From positions 839,001 to 903,000 of the forward strand of contig JAZKJV010003259.1 in NCBI GenBank assembly GCA_037367405.1: a stretch of 64,000 nt of DNA. Reading direction: 5' to 3'. A program made the translations under genes and the position numbers. Each line of letters starts with the position of its first letter. Positions within the stretch are counted from its first letter, which is position 1. Positions 22,445-36,272 of the stretch are shown piece by piece. This DNA is from Ottelia alismoides. Lineage: Eukaryota > Streptophyta > Magnoliopsida > Alismatales > Hydrocharitaceae. The notes beneath the pieces are model-generated. The model was given only the letters and a program-made list of their open reading frames with translations. It was not told the origin of the DNA and did no database searches.

Positions 22445-24971
22445 TTCCCCTATACTTTACCTTTGCTAGTCCCTTAGCAAACACTTATTTGAAAAATAAG
22501 TAAAAACAAGAATAAAGAAAAGAAAAAGGAAAGAAGTTAGAATAATGTTGATTTTTAAGCTTATCTTCATAAAAATGTAGTCTGGAGCTCTGTCGGACCT
22601 TTGGATTATTAGTGTGTCGGAACCTTAATGGGATGTGGATTTAAAACCTAACAGACTCTAAGTTCCACAAGACGCCTATTCAGGTCTCCTCAATCGTCAG
22701 ATCAGAACAAGTCTACATACACAAATTCTTGTGACTATGAAATCTTACTTGTACGGTGTAAGTGGATATAGCTCCTCATCTCAGAAGTAACAAAGAAACA
22801 GCCTCTATCAACAAGGTAACTCTAATCCCCCGGTCTAGCAACTCTTTCCTCGAGAAGCGGGGTATTCCCTTCTAAGTTCAAGTGCAACCGGCTCAGGAAG
22901 AGGGGGAATAAGAGGTATAGAATTTTGGGAGCTCAACCAGTGTATCTAAGTCTCCCGCTGCAAGCTTCATGAGATGGAATCCATGAGTCTTTAAGCTTTT
23001 GCTTATTTGCACTATATACATACTCCGGTGGGATTATCATTTTCTATCAGACCCACCACTTTTTTGGAGTTCTTTTTGCTTTTTGCTTTTTTTCTCTTTT
23101 TTTTTTCTTTTTTTTCAAGTGCATCTGTACAACATATCTACATGGTGCAGCATATATACAAGAAATTTTCCTCTTGAGCCAGTAGACTATCCCTCTTTTG
23201 AAGCCTTATTGCAACCCACAACTTCTGTCTTTAGACTTCATCACCACTAGACCAAGTTGAGACGCACTTCCTTCACTAGAAGAAGAAGAGAGGTTCCGTC
23301 TAGAAGTACTACCCTCATATGCTACCCCAAGCCAAAGGAAACTGCCTCCTCACCACCTCCTCCATGAAGAGCTACGTGTAAAGTGCATTGTCCAAGGTAA
23401 GCCACGGTACTGAAAGAATCATGCGTGTGTTGTTAAATATTCTACTTAGACTCATCAAGATGACACGTGAACATAGTCATGTGGACCCAAAGAATTAAGT
23501 CACTAGGACCTGAAAAAGTCTTAACTCCACATCTTATAAGGTTCCTCTGAAATTAAGTGGATTAAGGTCCAACTAAGCTCCATTCTTCAAATTTATTCCA
23601 GACTTAGTTTAATCGTCAAGACTATCCTGAAAAATGCACATGCCAATGCAAGAAAATATGTACAATGCATAGAGAAAACAAAATCTTTTTTTTTGAAACA
23701 ATTTTCAAAATTTTGAAATTTTTATGGACTTTTTTAAAAAAAATTGATGCACATGCAAAAGGTTTTTTTTAATGCAAAAATTTAGTAATACATACAAATA
23801 TATACAAGAGATTTTTTTTTGGAATAAGATTCATATTTACACAAGAGTGAGTTGATTATTTTACAAGAATAGGATGCAAGAATTTACAACTTGAGTAATT
23901 TATACAGGTATATACACAGTTGGATTTTTTAATTTTTATTTTATTCATTTTTTTATTCATTTTTTTATTATTTTTTTGTGATGCATATATTCCTCAAATT
24001 TATTTGAAAATAATTTTACAAATAATTTTGAAAACTATAGTCCAAAATAATTTTGCACACAATTTTACAAACATTTACACACATTTGAAAACTATTTGGC
24101 AAACATTTTTCGAATAGTATATATAGATTTTCAATATAATTTTTCAACCATTTTTCCAAACATTTGCAAATAGTTTTAACAAAATCATTTTATTTCACAC
24201 AAAGAAAAGAAAAAAATTTACAATCCACAATATTTTTACAAAGGTTGAAAATATTTTTCAAACATTTTTCAAATATTTTTCAAAAGATTTTTCAAATAGA
24301 TTTTCAAACTACTTTCAAAATATTTTTCAAAATATTTTAACCTGACTTATTAGCCAGTATGTACAAGGAAAAATTTTGAGGAAATTTATGCATCTCTTTT
24401 TTTTTAATATTTACACAGTATTTTAGCCATATTAAAAATATGAAAGTACGAGTTATGGCTAAAGTATATATACAATATATACGACACCCCCTATACTTAG
24501 CTCGAACTATGTCCTCATAGTGATCAAAGAGCTGGAAATAAAGACATAACTCGTGCTTCGTATAGAAAAGTGAGAAGAATAGTATACTACAACGACGAAT
24601 AAAAGAATAAAATCAATAGAAGTCGGTGATCCCCCTATACTTAGGATCAAGTAATCCTAAGTATAGCAGACTGTACACAAAGGAGAAAACCAAGGAGATG
24701 AATATACAGAGTCTACCTCCCCTATACTTAGGGTAAAATATCCCTAAGTATAGGCAGCAAAACAGAGGTAAAAAGAATCAAAAGAATAATCAAACGTCTG
24801 AAACCCCCCTATACTTAGGGTAAAGTACACCCTAAGTATAGCATAATCATAAGATAGAAATGGGGTGTTTAGACAAAAGAATGTGTGATATGGACATCTG
24901 GATCTATACAATTGCGAGAGAAAGTGAAAATCAGGCATGAGATGCAAATGATGTGAGTCAAAGACTACATC
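22445..24971 (-). other. 3' internal non-coding region of copy C
   Basis: This is the part between the pol stop and the 3' LTR of a minus-strand element. Its first bases, read on the sense strand as AAAGTATAGGGG, are the polypurine tract. The block at about 22560-23600 is clearly related to 52030-53100 in copy E and 57900-58990 in copy H. No long open frame is present, so no env-like gene is visible. The three hairpins at 24631-24841 lie close to the pol end. Confidence 0.7.
24487..24841 (-). repeat. Polypurine-like hairpin array of copy C
   Basis: Three inverted repeats have arms CTATACTTAGGAT/ATCCTAAGTATAG (24635-24666), CCTATACTTAGGG/CCCTAAGTATAGG (24721-24754) and CTATACTTAGGGT/ACCCTAAGTATAG (24809-24841). 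A single unpaired copy, CCCCCTATACTTAG, starts at 24487. On the element's sense strand each ends in a run of G, like the polypurine tract at the LTR. Confidence 0.85.
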
Positions 24972-26022
24972 TCATGCAAAATGAATCGGGGCAACATCGA
25001 CGATCAGCAGTTCATGATCAAGATATGGCTTTAGGCGCTGACCGTTAACTCGGAAGGTGGATTCAGATGACATCTCAGATATATCAATGCTGCCGTTGTC
25101 GTGCACCTTCCGGACCAAGTATGGTCCCTTTCATTTGCTCTGCAACTTCCCTGGAAATAGCTTTAGCCTTGCATCGAATAACCATACTTTCTGATTCGGT
25201 TCAAACTGCTTATGGCTGATGTGAGAATCATGCCATATCTTTACTCGTTCCTTATACTGTAGGCTACTCGAGAATGCTGTATCTCTAAGTTCCTCCAGGG
25301 CTGCCAATTCTGCCTTTCTCTGATCTCCTACACTCTCTGGATCCAAAAATATCTCAGTAACAGCCCATAGTGACTTATGCTTCAGCTCAACTGGTAAGTG
25401 GCACGGCTTGCCATAAACGAGTCGGAATGGAGATGTACCCAATGGAGTCTTGAAGGATGTTCGATATGCCCACAAGACCGAGTCTAAAAGCTGCGACCAA
25501 TCCTTTCGGTCTGGGTGGACTACCTTCTGTAATATAGTCTTAATCTCCCTGTTAGAAACCTCAGCAAGACCATTCGTCTGTGGATGATAAGGAGTGGCAA
25601 CTCTATGATATATGCTGAACTCGTTAGCAAGGGCCCTTACCTTGTCATTGATAAAATGAGTCCCCCCGTCTGATATCAACACTCTAGGTACCCCGAACCG
25701 TGAAATGATATTTTTCCTCAAGAATTTGCAAACGGTATTAGCATCTGCGGTTCGGGCGGGGATGGCCTCAACCCAACGACTCACATAATCTACAGCAAGC
25801 AAGATATACTCAAATCCCTGACTCTTAGGAAATGGACCCATGAAATCGATGCCCCATGCGTCAAAAACCTCACAGAAATGAATGGGCTGCATCGGCATCA
25901 TATCTCTCTGTCCACAAGTGCCCATTTTCTGACAGTCAGTACACCTCTTCACGAATTCATCTGAATCCTTAAAGAGGGTAGGCCACCAAAGGCCGGATTG
26001 AAGCACCTTCTGTGCTGTCCGT
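24972..26022 (-). pseudogene. Integrase part of copy C pol, cut by element D
   Basis: The frame contains most of a retroviral-type integrase. The end of the zinc-binding domain is CTDCQ, followed by the catalytic core with [20 protein letters not shown] and [12 protein letters not shown] (D,D,E) and the C-terminal DNA-binding part. It starts where element D was inserted (26022), so the first residues of any translation come from D's LTR. A TGG-to-TGA change gives a stop at 25131-25133, about 50 codons before the usual end at 24972-24974. The remainder of C upstream of this point is not in the window, apparently lost in the deletion at 38436/38437. Confidence 0.88.
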
Positions 26023-29000
26023 TGATGAATACCCATTCATCACTCTTTATTCTTCTATTTTAGCTACAAAAACCTTTGCAAATACATGTAGATATATGTA
26101 AATACAAATAATTACCAAAAGCATGCATTGTGTAAAAACCTGTAATTAGCATGTTTTTGTGCAAAAATAAAAGAATAAAGAGTAAAAAGAAAAAAAAGGG
26201 AAATATTTAGAATAAATATTGAGCAGCCTAACCCAAGGGAGGGCTCAGCATGGGCCTGACCGCATAAAAGCCAAAGTAGAGGGAGATAGGAGCTCATGTG
26301 TAAATATTTGTGTAAATTCATAAAACTGTATTTTCCTCACCAAAAATACAGTTGTGAATACTTGTACATATTCATAAAAGATAAAAACAAAACAAAAAGG
26401 TGAAAATAAAAAAGACTAAAAAATACCCTCTCATCATGTACATAGACCATGCCTCTATATTTATTTAACCTTGTAAATAAATGATGTTATTTTCAAAACT
26501 TTTTGTAAATATTCTAGGTTATATATTGTAAATAAATAAAATAAAAAGAATCAAAACAAAAATCAAATAAAAATTACAAAATACAAAATATAAAAAAAGA
26601 CTGTGTACATATACCATGTAGATACATGTACATATATATTTATTTCACCCTTGTATATAAATAATAAAAATAAAATAAAAATATCCTTTTATTCCTAATT
26701 TTATACTATAAATAAATAAAATATAAAATGGGAATAAAAATGCACAAAAATAACAAATTAAAAATCAAAAAAATTAAAAAGACATATTGTACAAATACCT
26801 ATGTATAGCTATATAGTGTAAATACCCTATTTTTATTTTGAAAAATTAATTAAAAATCACCAAAAAATAGAAAAAATTAAAACAAAAATATTTCATGTTT
26901 TAAGTTTTTAATAATTCAGCCATTTGTTATTTTTAATTGAATTTTCAAATCTTTTCCACGTGGATGTTTCCCATTGGTCCACGGGGGATGTTGACCCCCG
27001 GTCAACTCCCTCCGCGGACCGTCTTCTCCAGCGGATCTTGCGCCCGACCCGTTTTCTCTTCTTTTTCCGCGCTCGATCCGCTCGCCTTCTCCGCAAACCC
27101 CGGGTCTTATCGCTTCTTCGTACATCCGACATGCTCGCCGGGGTAGCCACATTGGGATCCGCGCTTTTCACAGCCCTACCCGATCAGCCCTAGTCAGGTC
27201 TGCACTCACGTATATTCCGAGCTCCGCCGCACGATTCCGCATCTTTGGCTAATCCGTTCCACCCCCAGTGAGCTCCAGTGCCCGAGCGTGAGTGACAGCT
27301 CGCTCCAGGTGCCGTCGCAGCGAGGAGAGGGGCCGGATACCACTGATCCGGCGAGTCAGCACCGCCGTGCTCCGCCCAGAGCAGGAGCTCGAGCCTCGGG
27401 CCGAGACAACCCTTGAGGCCACGACCAGGAGCTACCTCAGCTCCAGCATAGTCTCCTCGACCGCCCAGGTAATCCCTTAGCTTCCGTATTTAGTCTAATT
27501 TCCCGTTTCCCCCAAATCGCTCCGTCACCGTTCTTCGTCGATTCCGACCACCTCGCGCACCCATTCGATCATCGGAATCCAGATCCATCTCCGCCTTCCC
27601 TCCGCGCACCTTCTCCGCCCCTCCATTCAACCCAGCTCGCACAGGAGCTGGGATTCGAATCCCCTCGCCGTCGCTTCGCCGGGGTTCGTCCGCACCGACG
27701 CACACACCACCTCCACGACGCCTAACCGGGTCGAGGCACTTTGCCCTCGACCCGCGAATCTTCTGGTTCCCTTTGCAGGTCAGTGCGAGCCCATCTGAAG
27801 GCTCGAGTCTTCCAGGCCAGGAGCTCTCCTCCGCCATCCTTGCCGGAGCCCTCTAGGGCTCGGCTGGGCCATCGGAGACCACCATCAGCTGCGGAGCTTC
27901 ATCGCGCACCTTCTCCGATCTCCGGAGGCAGCAGGGGAGGATCCCAGCGCTCACACGAGGCCGGCGAAAGTCGCCGGGCACCTGTTCTTCGAGGATCTTC
28001 AGCCGCCGTCCGATCAGCCTCGACCTCCAGTTTTCATCTCGTCCATCCATTCTCGGAGGAGCAGTCACCGCCCGATCATTCAGAGGGACGATCTGGACCA
28101 TCCAAGCAGAGAGAGAGGCGCCAGCCACCAGCGTCCATCAGATCTTCCACGTGCCCTCCTCTCAGACGTCGATCAGGCCCACGTGCGAGAGGAGAAAGGC
28201 GCCCGCGTCCAGACCCGTCGGATCAGCCACGCGTCAATCATCCGGCCCTCGACGTTAAATAAGGGGTAATTTGTTTTAGGCCCCCTCTTAGTTTATGCTT
28301 TTAGTTCCAGTCCTGTAAATATTTTGCGTACTTTGTTTACATTGGGTTATTTTGCATATTGGACCTCATACTTTAGATATTTGCACTTATACCCCTGTCT
28401 GTGTGGAGCCACGTGCTTCGTCACGTGTATGTTTGGGTTATTTGCAATATATTCCCTGTAGTTCTGGATGTTTAGAAATGAATGAAAACTTTTGAGTATT
28501 TGCATCTATGCCCCTGTGAATGTTTTAATTGCGCATGTGCGCTTATTTTAGGGTTATTTGCAATTAAGGTCCTCGGACTTTTGGTACGTGTTACCATTTA
28601 GTCCCCGGACTTTATTTTTATTACAGATAGGTCCCTGAGTGCCCCAGGCACGCGCTTGGCGCGTGACTTCTTGGGTTAATTACACCAGGACCCCCAGAAC
28701 TTTGGGTATTTGCACTTTGGTCCCTGTGCACAGTGCCCTCTTGTCATTTTTGAATAAAATATCAAATCACCTCCAAATTCGATGAAAATTTGACCCATGG
28801 TTCCTGCCATGCTGTAGGATTTTCGAGAATTGTTGAGGACATTTCTGAGTTTATTTGCTATTTTTAAAAATTCAAAAACCTCTATTTTTAGCACTGTTTA
28901 GTTTGAAAAATCACAAAAAAATATAAAAACCCCCCTGAAAATTCTATAAAAATTAGGTACGTTTATTTTGTGTCCCTTGATTTTCTAGCCAATTTTGGCT

Positions 29001-29683
29001 ATTTTTCATCATTGGAAAACCTTAAAAACTTAAAAACCCTCAAAAACCCATAAAAATTCCAATAAATACATTAAAAACCCAAAAACAATAATTCTGGTAC
29101 CTGAATTTTCCTTGTTTTCTTTATTTTACAGGAAAATTACCTCTAGGCCCTTTGAGGTCCTTAGATATTTTATCTGGGGATTTTGGGCCTGGCTGGACAG
29201 TACCTTACATTTTTACTACTGTTTGATTTTTAGAAAATAAAATACACATCAGAAAAACTCCAAAAATTCACCAAAAACATTAAAAAACATAAAAAACATA
29301 AAAATATTTTTGTCTGAATTTTTGCTTGCTTCTTGATGCATTAAATAATTTGTTGAAGTGTGCTTACTTTTGTTTTTCCTTATTTTCTTTACATATTAAA
29401 AATCCAAAAAAAAATTAAAAACAATTAAAAACCACTAAAAATGTTTTCCCTTTTTCTCTGATTTTTTGACTACTTCGTAGGCTTTTTAGCCAATCCGTGC
29501 TCCTTGAGTTCGACCCTGGGTGCTATACCAGGTTAAACATATAGCAGGACCGCTTTTCGTGATTTTCTTGATTTGATCTTTTTCGAGTGGTTCATTTTTC
29601 TTGATTGACACATTCTGAGTGACGGAGGTCGCAACGACCTATTTTTCTGTACCTTCTACCTCTGTCGCTTTGCCGGTTGATCA
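26023..29683 (+). repeat. 5' LTR of copy D
   Basis: It starts TGATGAATACCC at 26023 and ends GGTTGATCA at 29683 (3661 bp). It is inserted in the integrase of copy C; the preceding five bases are TCCGT (26018-26022), but the matching duplication cannot be seen because D's 3' end is missing. It contains the TTGACC/GGTCAAC palindrome (26990-27006), a weak TATA-like GTATATT near 27211, and the GC-rich conserved hairpins (27650-27970). Confidence 0.92.
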
Positions 29684-29686
29684 GAA

Positions 29687-29703
29687 TGGCGCCGTTGCCG
29701 GGA
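29687..29703 (+). other. Primer-binding site of copy D (tRNA-Asp type, one base lost)
   Basis: TGGCGCCGTTGCCGGGA lies three bases after the LTR end. It is complementary to the 3' end of plant tRNA-Asp(GUC), the primer known for Athila elements, but has one G fewer than copy E's site. Confidence 0.8.
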
Positions 29704-31080
29704 GCACGGCTTAGTAGTCATTTTTTTGCCTTTTCCGCGGCTTTTGATTTTCGCGGCTTTTTGTATAGAATTGTGTAGATATTATTTTTCTGACATTTTC
29801 TTATAATAATCTGGTTTGACACTCTTGTTTTTGTTTTCTTGCGAGGGCCCGAGGATCGAGGCGGCTTCTTCGGAAGCCGACGCAACCGCGAGAACCGGAG
29901 GCGGCTCTCTTCTTCATAGAGCCGCAGGAGAGTGCAGGAAAGCAAGCAGGAGTGCGGGAGTCGTGGGATAACCGCGGATTAGCGTAGTTTATATTAGGAT
30001 TTAGTTCCAGTACATTTGACTATTATTGTAATAATACAGGTACAGTCAGAGACAGTTGGACTCTCGGGTCTGTTTCGCCGAGCACCGGTGTGCTCGGGGG
30101 ACCCTTTAGATTTTTCGCGGTTTTTCGCGGTTTTAGCTTTTTAGCTTCCTTTTCCGGTGTTTACGCGGTTTTTGCTCGAGCCCCTAGACTTAGGAATTTC
30201 TGGTGATTGTGCCGTAATTAGTAGGATCCACCCACCTAACTGCTTATCTGTTCCCATAGAACGTTAATTGGACCTACTAATAATAAATAATAAAAATAAC
30301 TTAGTCGCTTTCCTGAGAGCCTACGCACCGCGAGCCTGCCCCGTAAAGCGCTACTCCTGAACTCGACCTGTCGAGAAGAGGAGGGGTGGGTCTAGACCGG
30401 ACTCTTTGGATCGAGGGCGAGTGGCTGAGTTAGACGGTTCTGCGCTAGAAATTGCTCGTTTAGGACTCGGTTTTTCCCGTTGCATCATTTAGGTAGTTTT
30501 CTTTCTGTCTTTAAAATTCTGCGCGGATCACTTGCATGTAGAGTGCTGGAGACAAGGTACGCATTTCTATCTCAGCATGCATCATTGATTTCTCGCGCAT
30601 CGGCTTTTTCGTCTTCTCCCCCCTGTTTTCGGACTAAATAATCAGGAGAACCGAAAAATTCGTTAGGCCTTTTGTTTGATTTGAAAAATATTAAAAAGAA
30701 AAACCATAAAATTGGGACTGGCTAAGACTATTGATCTTAAAAACCGCTCACCCTAAAAACTTTGTCTTGGGGAGAGCAACCCTCTCATTGTATGGTTTGG
30801 ATGCGCGAGAGAGTGACCCGCACCCTAGGTAGAGCCTCCCGGTGCTAGACCCGACTGATTACCGACTCTTCCGTACGGGCCAGTCGGTTGGGATAGCATC
30901 GGATATCCTAACAGGTCACGTAAAGCGCTCTGATATTTTGTGTGTTCACCAAAATAAAATAGACAAGATAATTTGACCGAACTTTCACGGTCTTCAGCTC
31001 GCGTTGCGTTGGTGAACCGGGGGTTTGTTTTATAATCATAGTTGACTCCAGATCTCATCCGCCTTACTCGCCAGATCAAG
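29704..31080 (+). other. Untranslated leader of copy D
   Basis: About 1.4 kb lies between primer site and gag, closely matching 43247-44621 in copy E. It contains a perfect stem-loop, CGAGCACCGGTGTGCTCG (30079-30096), also present in E. No open frame is conserved between the two copies here, so it is probably a non-coding leader with packaging signals. Confidence 0.65.
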
Positions 31081-33899
31081 ATGATGGGTAGACGGTCTCT
31101 TAGGCAGCCTCTGGCTGCACCGCTTTCGGGCACGTCTACCCGATCATCTAGGTTGACCCGCGAGAGCCGAGACCAGCTCTCCGAGCCCGAGTCAAGTCCG
31201 CCCTGTTCCCCCTCGACCCCCTTTCTTTCGGCACTGAGAGACATGAGCCCGAGGAGAGATTAGCAGATTTGAAAGCACCTGAGTTGGGCTCATTTGATTT
31301 TGCAGACGTCGCTATGGCTGCCAGATCAGACGATTACCCCGGAGGTCCACAGGGAGACCAGCATGTTGTATTTGACCAGGGGGCGATCAACTCCACCCTG
31401 ATCGCATCACTCGAGACAGTTCAGCAGCAGTTACGCGATCAGGGGGCATTCATGATAGAGATGAGGCGAGAGTTGGAGAGGCTCAGAGCAGAGCGAGGTT
31501 CAGAGCAGAGCGAGCCGGAGGAGATACCAGATGTAGAGGCCGCAACAGCAGCAGCAGCCGCTGCCGCCGCAGCGGCAGCCGCCGCGGCAGGAGGACCACC
31601 ACAGCCGATGCGAGCGTTACACAACCCCGGATCTACTCTGATGCATCACTGGGTGGTAGTGCCAGCGATCGTGGGGGACTTCAAGTTCCCCCCGAACACC
31701 TTGCAGTTACTGCCCCGTTTCCACGGACTTGCCACTGAGGAGCCCCACCTCCACCTCCAGGAGCTTCTGATGATCTGCAGCACTGTCCACGATTGCCACG
31801 TGGACCAGGATACGATCCGGATGATAGCCTTCCCGTTTTCACTGGCAGATAGAGCAGCCACCTGGCTGAAGCATTTAGGGAAGTTTGTCTACACCTGGGA
31901 GCAGCTCCGCACCGAGTACTTGAAAAAGTACTATCCACTCGGGCGGACGAATGCAGCGAGGGCCCTGATCAGCAACTTCTCCATGTTCCCCAACGAGCAG
32001 TTTCACGGGGCTTGGGAGAGGTTTCGAGAGCTCCTAGACAGATGCCCGCACCACGACATATCCAAGCCGAACCTAGTTCAGAGCTTTTTCAGCGGGTTGA
32101 CGCCAGAGCTTCAGGGTCTGGTGAACGCTTCTTGCGGCGGGTCCTACTTTGCCAAGGATCACGACCAGGTCTGGGCCATCTACGAGGAGATGTCCGAGAA
32201 CTACATGGTGATGTCCCAGACCAGGTTGTATTCTCAGAGACCCCAGCCACAACAGCCAGGACCCGTGCAGTACCAGCGGATAGCACGGGTAGATGCAGGT
32301 CCATCCAGTTCGTCCGCAGTCGCAGCAGCACAGGCAGAGTCATCCGCTGCGGACATGGGCATTATCAGCGAGAAGTTGGACCGCATGGAGCTGATTGAGA
32401 AGAAGCAGTGCCAGAGCATCACTCAGATGGAACAGATGGCACAGGTTCTGAGCGACATGAAGACCCAGCTCATGTGTCTCCAGGAGACACAGACGGCTTC
32501 ACAGCCCCGTCTTCTGTCGCGAGGCGATACCGGCGGCAGCAACAGCTCGTCCCAGCGCTCCAGCTCTTCCCAGCAGCCTAGACAGGTTCATCTTGTACAG
32601 GCGGAGCCGTACCAGCAGCCGCAGCCTACCTACCAGTCCCCACCATCTCCAGACATGCAGATGGTGGTCTACCAGCCCGGATCAGCCTCTGGTCGTACTA
32701 CCGCCAGACCCCTTTGATGTAGAGCCGTTGATGGATGTCAACGGGATTTGGTATGACCGCCCTCAGCCTGGGATCCGACGAGACCATCCCGATTCAGGTG
32801 GGGGAGTGGTGGTGCCCAGCCCCAGCAGCAGCCGTCAGGACAGGGAGGGCAGTACTCCCAGCAGAGGAGATCATCACCAGTCGCAGCAGCAGCCCCAGCA
32901 CACCAGCAGCACCAGCCATCATCCTTCGGTCCTCGTCCCTATCAGCAGCAGGGACAGTCGTGGAGGCGTGAGCAGCAGGCTCACCCAGTTCAGCAGCAAC
33001 TCCCTTCCTCATACCCCTCTTACCACCAGCAGCAGTTCCAGCAGCCTCAGCACCAGAGAGGCTACCCGTCGGGCTCCCACGAGAGCCCCGCTTTGGATGA
33101 CATCGCCCGCCTCCTCACGGACCAGCAGGCCACATTCAGACGGGAGATGGACGAGTTCCGCAGGAGATGCGGGACTTGGTGAGAGGGAAGGCCGCCATTC
33201 CAGCCCAGATTGAGCCGAACCCGAACAATCTCAAGAGGAAATCTGAGCAGGTAGTACATACTGAGTTAGCCACTCCTAGTGACCCATTTGATGAAATATC
33301 TTCGGATCTCTTTGATGCTGATTTTGTCACACTTAGGAGCGGTAGGACCCCAGCAGGCGGCGGCGCCTCATCTAAGCTTCACCACGAGGATACTTCAGAG
33401 GCGCCACATGAGGAGGAGGAGAGCGGTACTGAGGCCGCTCCAGATGATGATGGTGGCACTGATGCCACCAAGGATGCTGATCCTACCGGCGGTACTGAGG
33501 CCGCCGCTTCACCAGTTCGAGGAGGTGGTACTGACGCCACCAGTAGAGCCGAGCCAGCCCACGGTACTGATGCCGCGAGACGTCTGCCAGCAGCAGCAGC
33601 AAGAGCCAGCCAGAGGTGGTACTGAGGCCACCGGTGTTTGTTGTGATAGAGATTTTGTCTTTCCTTCAGTTCATGTACCTCAGCACTCTGTTGTGAATAA
33701 AGGAAAAGGTTTAGTTTCTTCCGGTCCCCACTGTGGTGCATGATGTATGTGTGGATCCGGTCATCGAACCGTCTAGGCCTTTTCCTAGTCCTTCATCTGC
33801 GAAGGACCCTGTGATCCCCTTCCCTAGAGCCCTTCAGATGGGGAAGGGGAAGAAAAAAGAAAATCCGAAAAAAGAGAGCTTGAGGAGTTCAGCCAGAGC
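31081..33899 (+). pseudogene. gag: gag of copy D, frameshifted
   Basis: The gag start ([10 protein letters not shown]) is at 31081. Against copy E the frame is broken by a loss near 31195, then open from 31269 to 32717, where the matrix/capsid-like core ([45 protein letters not shown]) is intact. A gain near 32685, losses near 32790 and 33163 and further indels near 33725 and 33875 break the rest. The alanine run (about 31540-31590) is roughly twice as long as in E. The TLRSGR motif typical of Athila proteins is present near 33332. No zinc knuckle is seen. Confidence 0.88.
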
Positions 33900-34730
33900 A
33901 TGATTGATCGATTCCACATCCAGCTGACCCTCCAGGAGGCTTTGCAGCACATCCCCCTTCTCCAGCGATCTTTGAGAGACAGGACTACAGTCAGGAGAGG
34001 GAGGAACCACATTTCAGAGATCCATGTGCTGACGAAAGCCACGTGTTTTGCGATCCAGAACCGCCTGCCAGCCAAGAGGCCAGATTCAGGGGCCCCGTAT
34101 GTCAGATGCCAGATCAGTGAGCAGAGGTTCGACCGTACTCTTCTAGATAGCGGATCGTCGATCAACCTTCTTCCGGCAGCCCTTCTCGACCGCTTCGAGT
34201 TGGGCACTCTTCGACAGAACAGGACAGTCCTTCAGTTCGCTGATCGATCTGTCAAGAGGCCGAAAGGGTTATTACGAGACGTTATCGTCACGATTCAGGG
34301 CCTGAAATTCCCCGTGGACTTCGTAGTGTTGGACATGGAGATCCCTGAGTCAGTGGCCGATACCCCCATCATCCTTGGTCGTCCGTTCTTGGCCACAGCC
34401 AAGGCGGTGACCGATCATGATAGCGGGAAGGTGTACTTTCGCGTCGAGGGCGAGAGTATACAAATAGAGACGGTCGAGGACTACAGAGCTAGAGATAGAG
34501 CCCGCTCAGATGCGAGTACCGATTCAGAGCAGCTGACAGACACAGAGCCAGACATCCACCAGGATTGTGATTTTGTGATCACAGACGATGAGGCAGCTTG
34601 GGCAGATCCTGCAGCACAGACCATCCTCTCATATTCAGATACAACTGATGCCGAGATGATAGGAGAGGAGAGTCTGGAGAGCACAGCCCTGGTTCAGGAT
34701 ACCATAGAGGCAGCAGAGCCGGGTCCTTGA
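33900..34730 (+). pseudogene. Protease region of copy D
   Basis: The open part encodes an aspartic protease with the active-site motif LDSGSSINLLP (about 34142-34175) and the later [10 protein letters not shown] flap/hydrophobic motif (about 34369-34398). The domain is the one deleted from copy E. An extra base near 34725 breaks the frame into RT. In working elements this protease cleaves the Gag-Pol polyprotein inside virus-like particles. Confidence 0.88.
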
Positions 34731-34734
34731 TCGC

Positions 34735-36272
34735 GACACGATGTTCAGTGATGGTGGTGCTGAGGCCACCTGGTTTTCCGGTGGTACTGATGCCACCGCG
34801 AATGATATAGATCCCTCGGATTCAGAGTCTGATTTGGGCCGATTGCTATGATCAGATGCCAGCCTGAGCCACCTGAGCCTATAGATGAGGAGGAGGTAGA
34901 CGCAGAGCCGAGCAGAGACAGTGCAGTTGAGCAGCCTTCTCCCGATCCAGTTTGCGAGAGTACGCTTTCACTTTCCCAGGCAGATTTGGCAGACTTAGCA
35001 GCTTTCACTCAGTTTCTTCCGCAGCCAGATTTGCCAGCACCCAGCATTCCAGAGCGAAAGCCGCTCCCTACTTCGCTGAAGTATCGATTCCTTGCGGGCG
35101 ATCCAGAGATGTACCCAGTCATCATCTCCCGCCGAGTTGACTGGAGAGCAAGAATCCCGTCTGATGGGGGTTCTTGAAAAGAACCGCAAGGCGATCGGAT
35201 GGAGCGTAGCGGATCTCCATGGGATTAGTCCAGCAGTGTGCTCCCACCATATCTACCTTGAGGAGGGGGCGAAGCCGTCGCGTGAGTTCCAGCGGCGACT
35301 GAACCCCAACCTGAGAGAGGTCGTGATGAAAGAAATATCAAAATGGTGGAGTGCAGATTTTATTTATCCCATTTCAGACTCCAAGTGGGTCAGCCCCTTG
35401 CACGTGGTGCCCAAGAAGACGGGCATCACGACTGTGATCGTGAGTCGGGAGAGGAGATCGCTACACGAGTACCCACCTCTTGGAGGGTTTGTGTTGACTA
35501 CAGGAGACTCAACCAAGCCACCAAGAAGGACCATTTTCCCCTACCTTTTATTGACCCAGATCATTGAGAGACTGGCATGGAAGAGCCATTATTGCTTCCT
35601 GGATGAGTACTCGGGCTACAACCAAGTGGCCATCGCTCCTGAGGATCAGGAGCAGACCACCTTTACCTGTCCCTTCGGCACATATGCTTTTCGACGCATG
35701 CCATTTGGGCTATGCAATGCCCCTACGACTTTTCATAGGTGCATGCTGTCGATCTTTTCGTACATGGTAGGGGAGTGTTTGGAGGTCTTCATGGACGATT
35801 TCTCGGTCTACGGCGACGGATTCGATTCTTGTCTTGAACTGCCTAGACCGGGTACTCCAGCGATGTATCGAGTTTCATTTGGTTCTGTCATGGGAGAAGT
35901 GTCACTTCATGGTGACTCAAGGGACGGTGCTTGGCCACATCATCTCCAACAGGGGCATGGAGGTTGATCCGGCCAAGGTTGATGTCATTAGAAAACTCAC
36001 ACCGCCGTCCAATTTGAGGCAGCTACGGTCATTCCTGGGGCATGTTGGATTCTATAGGAGATTTATTCAGGATTTCAGCAAGATTGCCTGACCGTTGACT
36101 GACCTCTTGACGAAAGACACCGAGTTCCTTGTCGATGACAAGTGTCTCTCGTCCTTTGCGACTCTCCAGCAGCATGTTATTGAGGCTCCTGTTCTTCAGC
36201 CGCCTGATTGGTCTCTCCCATTCGAGATCATGACGGATGCCTCCGATTTTGCCGTAGGGGCAGTGCTGTGGG
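34735..36272 (+). pseudogene. Reverse transcriptase of copy D, several frameshifts
   Basis: Fragments in different frames add up to a Ty3/gypsy reverse transcriptase: [10 protein letters not shown] (first catalytic region), [19 protein letters not shown] and [10 protein letters not shown] (the F-x-D-D box). Extra bases near 34838, 35129 and 35836, a loss near 35440 and a CGA-to-TGA stop at 36089-36091 interrupt it. A two-base gain near 36268 changes frame into RNase H. This copy cannot make a functional enzyme. Confidence 0.88.

Noticed and set aside
24631..24841. Regular repeats that might suggest a CRISPR array
   Set aside because: They are inverted repeats with variable spacing in a plant retrotransposon, and only three per element.
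32012..32398. Extra plus-strand frame within D gag
   Set aside because: It overlaps the real gag frame and has no counterpart that would make sense in E.
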